Shown: positions 33,165-44,613 of the stretch, one piece after another
How positions within the stretch are numbered: position 1 is the stretch's first letter
How the letters are laid out: each line of letters starts with the position of its first letter
DNA from: Notospermus geniculatus
Taxonomy: Eukaryota; Nemertea; Pilidiophora; Heteronemertea; Lineidae
Direction of reading: 5' to 3'
DNA: 64,000 nucleotides
NCBI GenBank assembly: GCA_002633025.1
Contig: NMRB01000697.1
Span: 88,411-152,410, forward strand
Position numbers and translations under genes: made by a program
Notes under the pieces: model-generated
What the model saw: only the letters and a program-made list of their open reading frames with translations
What the model was told of the DNA's origin: nothing
Database searches by the model: none

Positions 33165-35170
33165 TACGGAAGTCATGTAGACAGGATATTACGGTGTTCA
33201 AAGTTAATTTTCGATGGATTACTTTTGGATATTGTTGATACGAACGAAATTATCTTGTTAATAAATTACTGAAGGACCATACCGTATATGACCAGTTTTG
33301 AGACGCGCAAATTCTAAATAGGATATTTTAGACGAAAAAGACATGAAAGAGGCCAGTGTCTTTTCGGTTCAGTGCTTGAAGGGAGAGGCGCGCGATCGCG
33401 CTCGAGCACCATCACGCGCCTAAACTGCCGTCAAGGCGAGTGAAAAATGGCGCATGCCGAAAAAATCAAAACATCAAAATCCGTGCGCCTACCATTTTCT
33501 TCGTTCGATAATGGATCTTCCGTCAATCATGTAAACAAGCTGATGTATTCTGCCCATTCCTCATAAATATGATCGAGAAACTAGCTTTGGACATCACAAT
33601 GCGACTTCAGCATTTCAATCTGACAGACACCGTTACATTTCCAAGTCCATTTCTCCCAAACCTCTGCTTGCATTCTTCAATAATTTATTTGGCTCTCATC
33701 CAGGAAGAATGCTCTTTCCAGTCATACCCATGGTTTATGCAGCTGTGAGGGGTATGAATTTAATGCCTTTTTAATGCTTTTTAATACCAGAAATTTCCCA
33801 AATTTAATGCTTCTCAAAGGCAAGATCCGTTTCTAATCTGGCCACATTGATTAAGAAAATTACATGAATTTACCAGTAAATCTTTATAAATTTATTACGT
33901 GACAGTTAGCCCTCAACAATGCATGCACTACCTAACACAATACACATGATCCACAGACAATGAGCATATTTGCTCAAGACTAATCAGCTTGGGCTGCCAA
34001 GCATTTGGCTGTGTACCGGTACACAAAATGTACAGCGGCGTCTATTGGTACAGAGATCAGAGTGCTGCATTGATGAACAACTCCATTGTCCATGTTGTCA
34101 GCGATCCCCAGGCTTCAATTAATTAGGAAGTAATTAGATTAGGATTAGGCCTAGGCCTAATTAAACAACACAAGCTGAGAAATAATCCGGTGTATTTATT
34201 TTGGAAGTGACCACAAAATCACAATTTAATGCCTTTTAATGCCATACAGTGACAAATGTTGCGGATTTAATGACTTTTAAGGCCTTAAAAATGCAATGAC
34301 GAAAAATAATGCTTTTTAATGACTTTTAATGATCCGCGGACACCATGATACCAAATTTGTTTGCCAATTTCTTTTCAGTTAACAGATATTTACTTAAAAT
34401 GACTGAACTTACTTGCGACCGCTGGCCTTTCGGCCGCATGGTATCAACGATCTTTTTGGCGGGAAAATGCTATAACAAGAGGGCCATCGATCTGATGCTC
34501 AACTGCATTCAATAGTAATCATCAGCTGACAAGGTGGTCTTATGCAAAACGAATACTTGTATTGGTATTGGGTTTTTTTTTACAAGGGATTAGCATTATG
34601 TAGGTGTATTGGAAGTGTTTAACCCATTCCAACGTGACCACATTTGAAGTTTTAACCCCTTGATCACTAAAGATATTTTTATCACTGTAATCAACTTATA
34701 GACAACTCAACTTATAATCAACTTATAGTGAAATATTTACTCAGAATGGTTGTTTACAGTACACATACATGACATACCTGTATTATTGTGATTTAACCCT
34801 TTGATCCCTGAACAAGGACAATGTTCTAGGCAGAATAATTTTGGTACAGATGCCATAGCTGTGTCTGGTACAGGATAATGATCTGGTTGGCATAAAAAAA
34901 TAGAGCACCTAGACCCATTTAGGTGAGCCTTTTTTCACTCGCCTTGGTATTTTTCCCTTCAAGCACTGCGGTTGATCAGCCTTTCTCTAGGCCTACTATT
35001 ATACTACCGGTGTTGTACACACAGACACAACACAATGCATTGTGCAGGCTAGTATCTACGGTAGTGTGTCCAATAAAAATTTAACCAACAACCTACTTCA
35101 TGACAGAGGCCTGTGACCAGGCCAGGGGCAGTGTGACTGTGACTGTGTGCATGACATCATGATATGCATG
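33165..35170. repeat. Right arm of the giant inverted repeat, interrupted
   Basis: Mirror of 32756-33161. The arm is split after CTTTTCGGTT by the 1.6-kb insertion 33370-34968 and resumes at 34969 with CGGTTGATCAGCC. About 0.4 kb of arm in total. Confidence 0.85.
33370..34968. mobile_element. 1,599-bp transposon-like insertion in the palindrome arm
   Basis: Ends CAGTGCTTGAAGGGA and TCCCTTCAAGCACTG are inverted repeats. CGGTT flanks both sides (33365-33369, 34969-34973), a 5-bp target duplication. The uninterrupted left arm supplies the empty site. Both subterminal regions carry AAGGCGAGTGAAAAA or its complement. The interior has many TTTAATGCC motifs and no transposase ORF, so it is non-autonomous. 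A hAT-like element with short target duplication is possible. Confidence 0.85.
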
Positions 35171-35317
35171 ACTGTTGATAGGCCTAGCCTAGATGTAGGC
35201 CTAGGCGAATTACGGTCTTTTCGCCCCATGGATTTTTTGCCCCATTCGCCCCCAGTCACTTCGCCCCATCGGTCGGACTTTTCGCTCCCAAAAATTCGCC
35301 TCATAAATCCGTTAAAA

Positions 35318-36255
35318 TGAAATGGCCAGGGCCATTGTGCTCACCTCTGTGACAGAGTATGAAGTGTGAGTAGCCTGGTGATACACTGAATGGTGAAGGA
35401 TTAGTGCAGAAACATCGTAACATTTACTACCGATGAGATATGGCCAAAGTCAATTTTTCAAGATGGCCGCCTGGCAGCCATGTTGAAGTCCAATGGAACC
35501 GAAATTTGGCATATATTATAAGTAGACGGTACCAAGGCACATATTTAGGCACGGTTAAAGCATCCTAGCTCCCACTATTTATGAGGTGTGGGTCGAAGTC
35601 CATTTTACAAGATGACTCCGCGGCGGCCATATTTGATGTCGAATCTGACTGAAATTTACCATATTTATATGGTACCTAGATACATATTTTGACAACGTTA
35701 AAACATCCTACCTACTCCTATGTGGGTCAAAGTCCATTTTTCAAGATGGCTTCCTGGCGGCCATATTTGAAGTCCGATCGGGTTGAAATTTGGTGTATTC
35801 GTGCAGGGTACCTAGATATATCTTCAGACCAAATCACAACACTGTATGTCAAATAACAATGAAATGTGCCACCAAACAGTGAATTTTGAACTTTGACCTC
35901 TGTGACCTTGAAAAGTAGGTCAAATCAAAAACCCGGGATTTATGTGATGAAGTCTCATCAGAGGAACCCACCATAAAAGTTTCGTGGTTCTAGCTAACCG
36001 CGTTCAGGAGATACGGCCGAAAGAAGGTTTTCACAAAGCGCCCCCTACAGGCCAGAGTGTACAAGTAGCAGCGCTAAGTTTCGGTCCAGAGATAGTTTTT
36101 ACCATAGGGTACCTGTACACCAAATTTCAAGTTTGTAACCCAAGCGGTTTAGAAACGTGCCACCCCTGTTAACGACGACGGACGACGGACGACGACGACG
36201 ACGACGGACGACGGACGACACACCATGGGAGAAGCTCACCTCACAGAGGTGAGCT
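35318..36255. repeat. 0.94-kb interspersed repeat with internal tandem units
   Basis: Ends carry TGTGCTCACCTCTGTGACAG at the left and CTCACCTCACAGAGGTGAGC at the right. Inside are about three diverged units of roughly 125 bp, each with CATTTTTCAAGATGGC, CGGCCATATTTGA and GAAATTTGG motifs, then a GACGACGGACGACGGACGAC microsatellite near 36172-36219. No ORF of note. Confidence 0.7.
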
Positions 36256-36551
36256 CAAAACATGAAAATGACGATATTAAAACATGGTACATGTAAGTAG
36301 CCACAAATCATGAAATGGATTCATTCCCTGGCTAGGCTTGGCAGTGCGCCAGACCATGCGACATCCGAACTGATCAGACCCGAGTCATATCGGGGCATAA
36401 GTTGTGATGCACATGTGGTTGCCAAATATCAATTTCCTCGCCAAATATAGTTGCCACAATTATGATGTCATGGGAATCCGAGTGTGCTATGCCCTCAGCC
36501 ATTCATGGATATGAAATAGAAATCGGGTTTCTAAGGTGAAAGACATTGCTT

Positions 36552-36646
36552 CCTACAGGAATCGAACCCACGGACCCTCGCATAAGGCATCAATCGCCAG
36601 CACTATAAGGGGCAGCACGCCTTAAACCACTAGGCCAAATCCCCAT
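36552..36646 (-). repeat. tRNA-like SINE head
   Basis: On the minus strand, ATTTGGCCTAGTGGTTTAAG (A-box region) and GTGGGTTCGATTCCTGTAGG (B-box) lie about 50 bp apart with a variable arm. A tRNA-Leu/Ser-like SINE or pseudogene. The 5' GGGGAT has no clear 3' partner. Confidence 0.55.
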
Positions 36647-38155
36647 CTTCAAAAAAGATGGTTCAATGGCCCATGTTTAAACGAGGCGTCCATCAGTACC
36701 CTGCGAGTAGTCCAAACAATCTCCGAACCCGAACAGTTTTATGTTATGCGAGGGGTCACAAATAAAGGAGACTCAAGTAAAGAATATGAAATAGAAATCG
36801 GGTTTCTATAAGGTGAAAGACATTGCTTCCTACACTGAGCCATTGGATGATGCAATAAAAATAGGTCACATATATTTGAATATGCAAAGTGGCCTTCCCA
36901 GTCACTGAGGGTTCCCGCCAAAAAATCGTCAGGCATGCTGAAGTAAAAGGGATGGCAATCTTTCTTTGAATTAAGTACATATACAGGTCCTTGGGCAGCA
37001 CCCACTATGGTTATACATCTTTGGAAAGGATATTTTGTCAGGATTACAACCCAATACATTTTACCTTGTTTGTTTTCTTCGTGTGAGAAAGATTCGCCTT
37101 GATTGAATGAAAGATCGGTGGCAACTGCACCGTTGCTACGGCTTTTAGCAACCTCAACACCGGGCCTCAACATCTAATCTAAGTAAATATCTGTTTAATG
37201 GAAAGAAACAACCAAGCAACACTGGCATGACTTTGAAGCATACTCTTTCTGGATCACAGCCAAATATGTCAGAACGCTGGTGAAAAATATCGGCAGGCGT
37301 TTTCGGGTCCACCGCGATGACGCCCGTCTCATGACATCCGCTGTAATGGTTTTCCGCCAAAGGCCGGCGCCGCTCAAGTGTCACTTGTCAAATGACAGCC
37401 GCGGTCCGTTGTTCTGGAAATGAAATCCATTTGTGGCTACTTAGCCTACCATGTTTAGGCCTATATCGTCATTTTCATGTTTTTTAACGGATGTAGGCTT
37501 ATATGAGGCGAATTTTTGGGGGCGAAAAGTCCGACCGATGGGGCGAAGTGACTGGGGGCGAAAAGTCCATGGGGGGGGGAGTGGGAAATATCTGCAAACA
37601 TTTAGGCCTGGACACGGTTCATAACACATGTAGCACTGCTGAGGAGGTGTTCATTTTGTAACTTTTCATGAAAGTTTTGTGTAAATTGCAGGTTTTAAAA
37701 CATGCTATATATAATGATGTACATTCACTGTACATTCAGTGTTTGTTATTGCCTTTTGGTCCAACATGGCCGACTTTGGCAATCTGTCTATTAGGCTATT
37801 AGGCCTACGCCTAGGCCTACGGCCTAGCCTACCCCTAGCGTAGCCTAGGCCTACTCAGGGCCATAGGCCTACTTACTATATTCCAACTTTTATCTCATCC
37901 AATTGAGCTATCAGGTTTGGTTATGCATGTATGGAAACCAGCTACCATTATTCTTCTTTGGTCGGAAAACTTTGATGAACAAAAACATGAAAAATACACA
38001 CGCACAACCACCTTTGCGTAATCACTTATGTTAGGTTCAGCGTTGTCCATGGTGACGTCATCAAATGATCTTGACGTTTTGCACAAATTCAAATTAAAAT
38101 ATTGTTTATTGAATCCGTATAAGTATAACTTACATGCGATAAGAAGTACAATAAA
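36647..38155. other. Intergenic sequence without a recognisable gene
   Basis: Holds part of the inverted repeat described above and AGGCCTA-rich simple sequence. Minus-strand open frames at 36739-37384 have no recognisable motif and lack consistent splice logic. Confidence 0.5.
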
Positions 38156-38575
38156 CAAGGTGCAATAATGTGCGGTTAAAGGTACAGTAAGAGAGTGAAG
38201 GAGTGACTATACCAAAGATAATTGGAAAAGGGTGCAATAATGTGCGGTTAAAGGTACAGTTAGACTGGTCCCCTGTCGTATCGCTCCGTTCCTCCACTAC
38301 TACGACAGGCCGCGTCCGCCATGTTTGCCTGTTTTCTGACACACGTATGCAAATGAGCAATAAAGACTTTCAACGTTGCGGGGAGTCTCTAAAAATAGAT
38401 ATGACTCATGGCGCGACCGTTGATGACGTTTGGCTGACCAATCACATGCCGAGTTGGCGTTCAAAATGCCTGTCGTAGTAGTGAAGCGAGAACTACGACA
38501 GGGGACCAGTCTAAGGTACAGTAATAGATTGAAGGAGTGACTATACCAAAGATAATTGGAAAAGGGAAGCAGCCC
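38156..38575. repeat. Direct repeat unit (GTGCAATAATGTGCGGTTAA), host of a MITE
   Basis: Two units of about 70 bp (from GTGCAATAATGTGCGG to GATAATTGGAAAAGG). The second is split by the 253-bp element at 38261-38513. Confidence 0.7.
38261..38513. mobile_element. 253-bp MITE family T copy 1, 9-bp target duplication
   Basis: Terminal inverted repeats of 20 bp, TAGACTGGTCCCCTGTCGTA and complement. AGGTACAGT is duplicated on both sides (38252-38260, 38514-38522). Each end can also fold on itself (CCTGTCGTA with TACGACAGG). Identical over its full length to 44361-44613. A 9-bp duplication suggests a Mutator- or Merlin-type source (inference). Confidence 0.92.
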
Positions 38576-39133
38576 TTCAGCAACCATTGTGTGTAAATGA
38601 AAGATAACAAGATAAATCTAAAATCTAAAATGATATTCATAAAATTTTTCAGGTCTACCTTAGTACCTATATGAATATGCGCACATTAACGTGCGCATAC
38701 CGGTATTTGCATTTTTTCAGGAAATACGATTGCAGCTCCACCCATATGGACAGCACGAAACTGCTGGTTATTTTGGATGATGCCGCAAAAGACTAAATTG
38801 TTTATTGTTGAATTTACAGTGAATACAATAATGCAAAGTGAATGAAACAAATAACATGTACATGTATCTATACTCTTAGAAGTGAATAAAACATCTAGGC
38901 AGGGAATGTCAGCATTCAGGGAAGATATCTCTCATCAGCTGACATGGCTGGTCACAACACCAATTCTGTGAAGCTTTATAATGAGTGTGATCACGTTACA
39001 TTTCGACAGCTGGATAGGCCTGACTTGAAAACATGTCCGAGGCATAACATGACAAGAGTAAAGACTTGAAAATGCTGACTTTATTTCATAGTGCTGAATA
39101 TGGTTCCACACTATTCTCTTCCTCAGGTTTCTT

Positions 39134-39335
39134 TAATGGGAGACTTTCCTGCCGTTAGAGGCCGCCTGCTAGCGGTCCTAAAACATCACTAAATTTGACG
39201 TCAAAGACGTACGCCATGGTGTCGGCGTCGTTACGGATGAAATCATGGTGTGCACTTCTCTTTGACATCGAATTTCGTGACGTCCTAGGACCGCCAACTG
39301 GTGGTGGCCTCTGACGGCAGGAAAGTCTCCCATTA
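39134..39335. repeat. 200-bp hairpin MITE
   Basis: The left end TAATGGGAGACTTTCCTGCC then GTTAGAGGCC is complementary to GGCCTCTGACGGCAGGAAAG then TCTCCCATTA. The interior shows TTTGACGTCAAAGA-type symmetry. Confidence 0.8.
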
Positions 39336-39715
39336 CTGAGACAGCCAACTTTATGTGCTGGATAGGTAACCTTTCAGAAAAAGGCCAACACAGAAATACC
39401 TATTATCATGTCAAATGTAGCACGGTTACAAAGATGACAGTGGCAGAGTTTGATATTTTGTAAAGGAACAAAGCACATATTCTATGTTGTACCACAATAA
39501 AGTATTGTATGGCATGTGACCGAATAAAAATTCAGTTTGGCAGTATATGTGAAGGAAAACCAGCAACTTGGGGACAAAATGCACACTCCACCATGGGGGC
39601 CATATTTGACCCTGTGAATAAGCTGCATTGGCGGTTTGAAGTGAGGCAAGAGAAAAGGAGCCAAAGATCAACCCAGTAGAATTTGAACTCTGCTTTCACT
39701 GAGTGGACTGAACAG

Positions 39716-39850
39716 TAAGGCTTCCTTTACATGGAAGTACTAGTATACGGTATACGAAAACGCCGGTTAACAATGGCTTCACGGTCGTGAATCCTCGGAA
39801 TGCCTTTGTTAACCCACGTTTTCGTATACTTCTATGTAACGGAAGCCTAA
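39716..39850. repeat. 135-bp MITE
   Basis: AAGGCTTCCTTTACATGGAA then GTA pairs with TACTTCTATGTAACGGAAGC then CT. The inner arms GTATACGAAAACG and CGTTTTCGTATAC also pair. Confidence 0.75.
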
Positions 39851-40985
39851 TGAACGCACAAATGTAGACACCGGTATGTACCAGAGAACTTATACAGCAA
39901 CATCGGACATTTCTGAAAGGAGGGCAACTCTATTGAGGACACCGAATTTCAGTCCCACACTGGTCACGCCTATTCATTTTGACCTCTGTAAGTAATCAGG
40001 ACACCTCTCAATTCACAACAGCCATGACAGCATCTGTCCTTCCTGAAGTGTCCTTAAGAGAGAGGTTCCACTGTATAGTATGTGAGTAGTTCAACAGCAC
40101 ATTAACACCTACGAAAACGAGACGACGAATAAGCACAAGAGTCGACAAGTACAAGTTCATATTATACACAGGAAGAAATTCAACTGTTTCACTGCTGGCA
40201 GTAAATCCATTAAAAAAAACAGAAAAATATACACAGTTGCGAAAAATTAAACATGAAAGCACTCAGCAGTGACAGCTTTCAAATGAATACCCACTGCACA
40301 GGGTTAAGATACTTGACAGCCTTTTTGTTCATATTTTCGATATTCATAGAATATGCCCCAGCAGTGAAAGAGTTAATTTCCACAACACACTGCCATACCA
40401 GTATTATCCAGTCAGATTCTTAAAAAAGTTCCTTTTTCAAGAACCAAAACTTGTCACATTAATACTATCCATCCTCACCTCATTCACTCAGTACTACACA
40501 GAGGTGACAACTACTAACAGTTCAATTATTCTGGGGAAACGTTCTGCAGGTATGTTCGCCCTTCGAACCATTAGGTTTCTTCACCTTCACGCAAAACCCA
40601 CTTTGGTTTTGAATTTTGAAGATTTTGAATTCACATAAAGTAAAATTGGTATTCTGTTTCAGCATCAACATAAACATTCCACTTTGACAACATTTCCCTA
40701 CAAATTGCCACAAGAAGTGCATTTTACACAACAATCACTAAAATAGAACAGCAAAATTTGTGTCCCTTCACTGTTAGTTGAATTTGGAAGTGTGCACCTG
40801 AAAACTCAAGGGGCAATACCAAACTTCAATGTTCACCAGAAATCCAGGAGATATCTTGCCAGCACAATCTTCCAGTGTGCTCTATGCAGAGAAAGTTCCT
40901 CAGCATCTGGGATTAGATTGTACAATTTCGCAAAAGTCATGAACCCCGCCCCACAAAATGAACACTGTAGGCATCTTCATATTCA

Positions 40986-40991
40986 TTTATT
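40986..40991 (-). terminator. Candidate polyadenylation signal for SUMO
   Basis: AATAAA on the minus strand about 65 bp after the SUMO stop codon. More distal hexamers also exist, so the 3' end is uncertain. Confidence 0.5.
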
Positions 40992-41054
40992 TTTTCTAAT
41001 TCTCAGCGAATCCCCATGTCCTCAACGGAACAAAGTCTTTGGTCCACTCAGCTA

Positions 41055-41895
41055 TCAAACTGATCCTCCCGTTTGTTGAAGGAATACTTCTATTGTATCA
41101 TCATCCTCCAGTTGAATCTGAAAAATTGAGATTTGAATCATCATGAATGTCAGCATACCAGAAACCTAGCATATCCCTGCTCTACATGGTTATAATTACG
41201 AGGGAAGGAAACTGACGGGATTCTGAGGCAGATGCTAATGTCATGAAATTGATGGAATTTTGGCACCATTAGATAATGGATAACTCAAGTGGCAATTGTG
41301 CGAGTCTTTTTCTGCTACAATATCATGACACAGCACAAAGTGAATCACGGAATATCAACTTACTTCTTCGGGAGTTTGCGTTTCTTGGATGTGATTCCCA
41401 TCGAACATGAATCGCACAGATGATGACTTGATACCCTGAAGCGAAAGATGAGAATGTTGTGTAGGCCTATACCAACTTCTACCCTTTCTGCTGGATCCTT
41501 GCCACTCGCTATTTTAATGAAACCAAATATGACCCATCACACAAAACAAGCACTAAGTTGTTCTGAAGTTGGCAAGTTAAGAAGAATGTTACGTCAATTT
41601 CAGTATGCCTCAGCATATTTTCTGTCTTGTAGAACCTCAGTGATTTCATTTCTTCCTTTACCCTCCGAGTTATTTTGGTTCATCCTGGTTCACATTTTGT
41701 GCGACTTAATACCTGATTTGATGTGACAGGTCACATAGGTAACGTCATTGCGGGATCGTTACTCACCTGTCTGTCACAGTAAGCATTCATTAGTTTTCTT
41801 AATGGAGTCTGCCTTTTGATTTTGAAATGCACAGTTGCTCCATCCTGTGCGGTCACTTTGACATTGACATGTGTCGCCGACTTCTCTTCCTTTCC
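41055..41895 (-). CDS. SUMO, divergent small ubiquitin-like modifier (exons 2-4)
   Basis: Small ubiquitin-like protein conjugated to lysines after cleavage behind a Gly-Gly. Exons: 41767-41895, 41364-41435, 41055-41117, GT-AG, all phase 0, 87 residues. The beta-grasp core has [20 protein letters not shown] then [12 protein letters not shown]. Next come [18 protein letters not shown] and [16 protein letters not shown], and a two-residue tail SV to be removed by a SENP protease. It is closest in feel to SUMO2/3 but clearly diverged in the middle strand. The short first exon (start Met plus a few residues, ending phase 0) was not found upstream. No VKTE-like chain-forming site is seen in the visible exons. 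Confidence 0.9.
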
Positions 41896-42135
41896 CTGGA
41901 AATGACAACAGGTTTGAGGATAATCCTGCATCAGCAATGGAGAGTAATAAAATGAAGCCAACATATGGGTGCCTACCGGTAGGCCTAAGGCCTATGAAAT
42001 CTACCGTAGGCCTACGGAGTACCGAACTGGTAGACCTACATTCGGCCTGCCCAAGGCTGGCCTTGCTTGCTGTTCTTTCACTAGGCCTACTAGGCCTACT
42101 AGGCCTAGGCCTACTAGGCCTCATGTACCATAAAT

Positions 42136-42386
42136 AGACAGGTTGCGAAAATAGCGGCCGCCATTTTTTTATGGAATTGGCCGAATTTTCGAACTTTTTC
42201 AAATATAATTCGAATGTATTTTATTAGCTGCTTGCTTGCTAAAATATCTTTATGTAATTCTAGTGGCTTACTGTATGACCTCTCTTTTTTTGAACGCCTC
42301 TGACAGTGTAAAATCCCATTGAAAAACCCAAGCAATGTCAAAAAGTCCACAAAAAACATGGCAGCCGCTAATTTCGCAACTTGTCT
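42136..42386. mobile_element. 251-bp MITE with AT target (AGACAG ends)
   Basis: Terminal inverted repeats of about 28 bp: AGACAGGTTGCGAAAATAGC then GGCCGCCAT, and ATGGCAGCCGCTAATTTCGC then AACTTGTCT. It is inserted within a family P MITE. The parallel copies near 43,725 and (inverted) 20,925 show the empty site CCATAAATTGC, giving an AT target duplication (42134-42135, 42387-42388). A 2-bp AT target is known for IS4EU/ISL2EU-type elements (inference). Confidence 0.85.
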
Positions 42387-42387
42387 A

Positions 42388-42503
42388 TTGCGGACCATGT
42401 TTACATGGCGTCAGTGACGTCGCAATGTATCAGCATGTGTTGGATGCACTACGAGTACGACGTCACGTCACATGGTCCGCAATTTTCGGTGCACATCTAT
42501 AGT
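42388..42503. mobile_element. Family P MITE copy 2 (interrupted)
   Basis: TTGCGGACCATGTTTACATG at the left and GTCACATGGTCCGCAATTTT at the right are complementary. The left outer end lies before 42134, beyond the inserted element. Contains ACGTCACGTCA. Confidence 0.75.
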
Positions 42504-43127
42504 TTCAGCCTTCTTTCAATCATACAATACAATACAATACAAACTAACAAAGACCACCTAGGCTCCTAGGCCTAGCCTACGCTACGGTAGCTAGTCAAGC
42601 TACAGATGAACGGTAGCCATAAGTCATCAATCAATGTAGCCGCCAATGACTGCCTACATGGCGCCCTGGACCCCTATCGAAATTCAGGCCTCAGCTAAAA
42701 TATAGCCCATATATCACCATGTGCATTCCAGTGCACTGAAGTACATTTTGCACCTCAAAAATAACTTGACTTGAAAGGGGGTCGAAAAAAATCTTATTTT
42801 CCGTCGATTTTGTCGCCTAAACTGCGTTTTCAAGAGGTTTAATATTTCGGTCAACAAGTACAATAACTTCAGGGGAAGGTTGTGGGGATGGATTGGAGAC
42901 TTTGAAGGAGAACATTTCTGTTTTCTGAGCGTAGTTTTGGCCATTTTAGGCCATACAATTGCACTTTGATACCGCCCGTACAACCACACATCCAAAACGT
43001 ATTACGTAGTTCAAGGCGTTGTCAAGGGGTCCCGCGCGTACAAAATACGGTCAAAACGTACAAGTACGAAGCCCTGCTAAGGCCTATGAAATCTACCGTA
43101 GGCCTACGGAGTACCGAACTGGTAGAC

Positions 43128-43624
43128 ATGGTTGCCACAGCAATCACAACAACACATTTAATGACTTTTAATGCCTTTTTAATGCCACGTCTAGGCATAA
43201 TTTAATGCCAATTCACAACATTTTCGGGCTTCATATTCATTCAAATTGCACATCTGAGTCAAAGATAACAAAACGTTTTTGAACTTCCTTTATTGTTGTT
43301 GACATGATTGAGTACAAGCCAAACACTAAGTCAACCTACTGGGTACCCGCTCAGGGATGCATGATTGCCCTGCAGTGCAATCAATGCTCTGTCACCCATT
43401 GCTGACATCACTAATTGGCTTGGTCTAAAAGTGATTAGGCCTAAGGGCCTAACAGCGCGCTTGAGCAATGCTGTTTTCACACAACACCTACTATAGGCCT
43501 AATTTAAGACCTTTTTTAATGCCTCTGTTTGCTTTGCAGTAAAAATAATGCCTTTTTAATGCCTTAAAAAAGCACAGAATGGAGATAATGACTTTTAATG
43601 CTTTTTAATGCCCTGTGGCAACCA
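43128..43624. mobile_element. 497-bp insertion, hAT-like target duplication
   Basis: Ends ATGGTTGCCACAG and CTGTGGCAACCA. TGGTAGAC is duplicated (43120-43127, 43625-43632) and occurs once at the empty site near 42029 in the parallel block. An 8-bp duplication fits hAT elements. The interior has repeated TTTTAATGCC motifs, as in 33370-34968. No transposase. Confidence 0.85.
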
Positions 43625-43719
43625 TGGTAGACCTACATTCGGCCTGCCCAAGGCTGGCCTTGCTTGCTGTTCTTTCACTAGGCCTACTAGGCCTAGGCCT
43701 ACTAGGCCTCATGTCATGT

Positions 43720-43835
43720 ACCATAAATTGCAGACCATGTTTACATGGCGTCAGTGACGTCGCAATGTATCAGCATGTGTTGGATGCACTACGACGTCAC
43801 GTCACATGGTCCGCAATTTTCGGTGCACATCTATA
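43720..43835. mobile_element. Family P MITE copy 3
   Basis: TGTACCATAAATTGCAGACC at the left and CATGGTCCGCAATTTTCGGT at the right. Uninterrupted equivalent of the 42.4-kb copy. Confidence 0.75.
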
Positions 43836-44360
43836 GTTTCAGCCTTCTTTCAATCATACAATAGGCCTACAATACAAACTAACAAAGACCACCTAGGCCT
43901 AGGCCTATCCTGACCTAGGCTCCTAGGCCTACGCTACGGTAGCTAGTCAAGCTACAGATGAACGCCGTAGCCATGTCATCAATCAATGTAGCCGCCAATG
44001 ACTGCCTATATGGCGCCCTGGACCCCTATCGAAATTCAGGCCTCAGCTAAAATATAGCCCATATATCACCATGTGCATTCCCGTGCACTGAAGTACATTT
44101 TGCACCTCAAAAATAACTCGACTTGAAAGGGGGTCGAAAAAAATCTTATTTTCCGTCGATTTTGTCGCCTAAACTGCGTTTTCAAGAGGTTTAATATTTC
44201 GGTCAACAAGTAATGAACCTCGTACCATATTTGCATCGTCAGCCATTCTGTCGATTTATGCGTATTTCTCTTCAAAATGCAGAATGTCGCAGCAAAATTT
44301 GGGAACACCGAAGGAAATGGCGGGCAAGCACTTTAGCTTTTCATGGATTTGGGCACATTC

Positions 44361-44613
44361 TAGACTGGTCCCCTGTCGTATCGCTCCGTTCCTCCACTAC
44401 TACGACAGGCCGCGTCCGCCATGTTTGCCTGTTTTCTGACACACGTATGCAAATGAGCAATAAAGACTTTCAACGTTGCGGGGAGTCTCTAAAAATAGAT
44501 ATGACTCATGGCGCGACCGTTGATGACGTTTGGCTGACCAATCACATGCCGAGTTGGCGTTCAAAATGCCTGTCGTAGTAGTGAAGCGAGAACTACGACA
44601 GGGGACCAGTCTA
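44361..44613. mobile_element. 253-bp MITE family T copy 2, 9-bp target duplication
   Basis: Base-for-base identical to 38261-38513. GGCACATTC is duplicated on both sides (44352-44360, 44614-44622). Identity plus different target sites indicates very recent movement. Confidence 0.93.

Larger units (their letters stand above)
35195..37577. repeat. Inverted-repeat pair with 1.1-kb interior and an insertion
   Basis: The left part (CCCCCAGTCACTTCGCCCCA then TCGGTCGGACTTTTCGC, about 35195-35317, and its continuation AACATGAAAATGACGATATT, 36256-36325) is the complement of 37420-37577. The arm is split by the repeat 35318-36255. The interior 36326-37419 has a tRNA-like SINE head and no convincing gene. 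Confidence 0.65.
41977..42860. repeat. Duplicated block 4a
   Basis: Matches 43078-44212 from AGGCCTATGAAATCTACCGT to TTCGGTCAACAAGTA, apart from different transposon insertions in each copy. It lies upstream of the visible SUMO exons, in its intron or promoter. No n separates the copies, so this may be a real tandem duplication or merged haplotypes. Confidence 0.8.
43078..44212. repeat. Duplicated block 4b
   Basis: Partner of 41977-42860. It lacks the AGACAG MITE and carries the insertion 43128-43624. Confidence 0.8.

Noticed and set aside
36739-37384. Minus-strand frames of 76-144 codons
   Set aside because: No recognisable motif, and they lie inside an inverted-repeat interior; probably chance or very old repeat.
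38203-38478. 91-codon plus-strand frame that recurs at 44.2-44.6 kb
   Set aside because: The shared part is the identical 253-bp MITE, which explains the repeated peptide.
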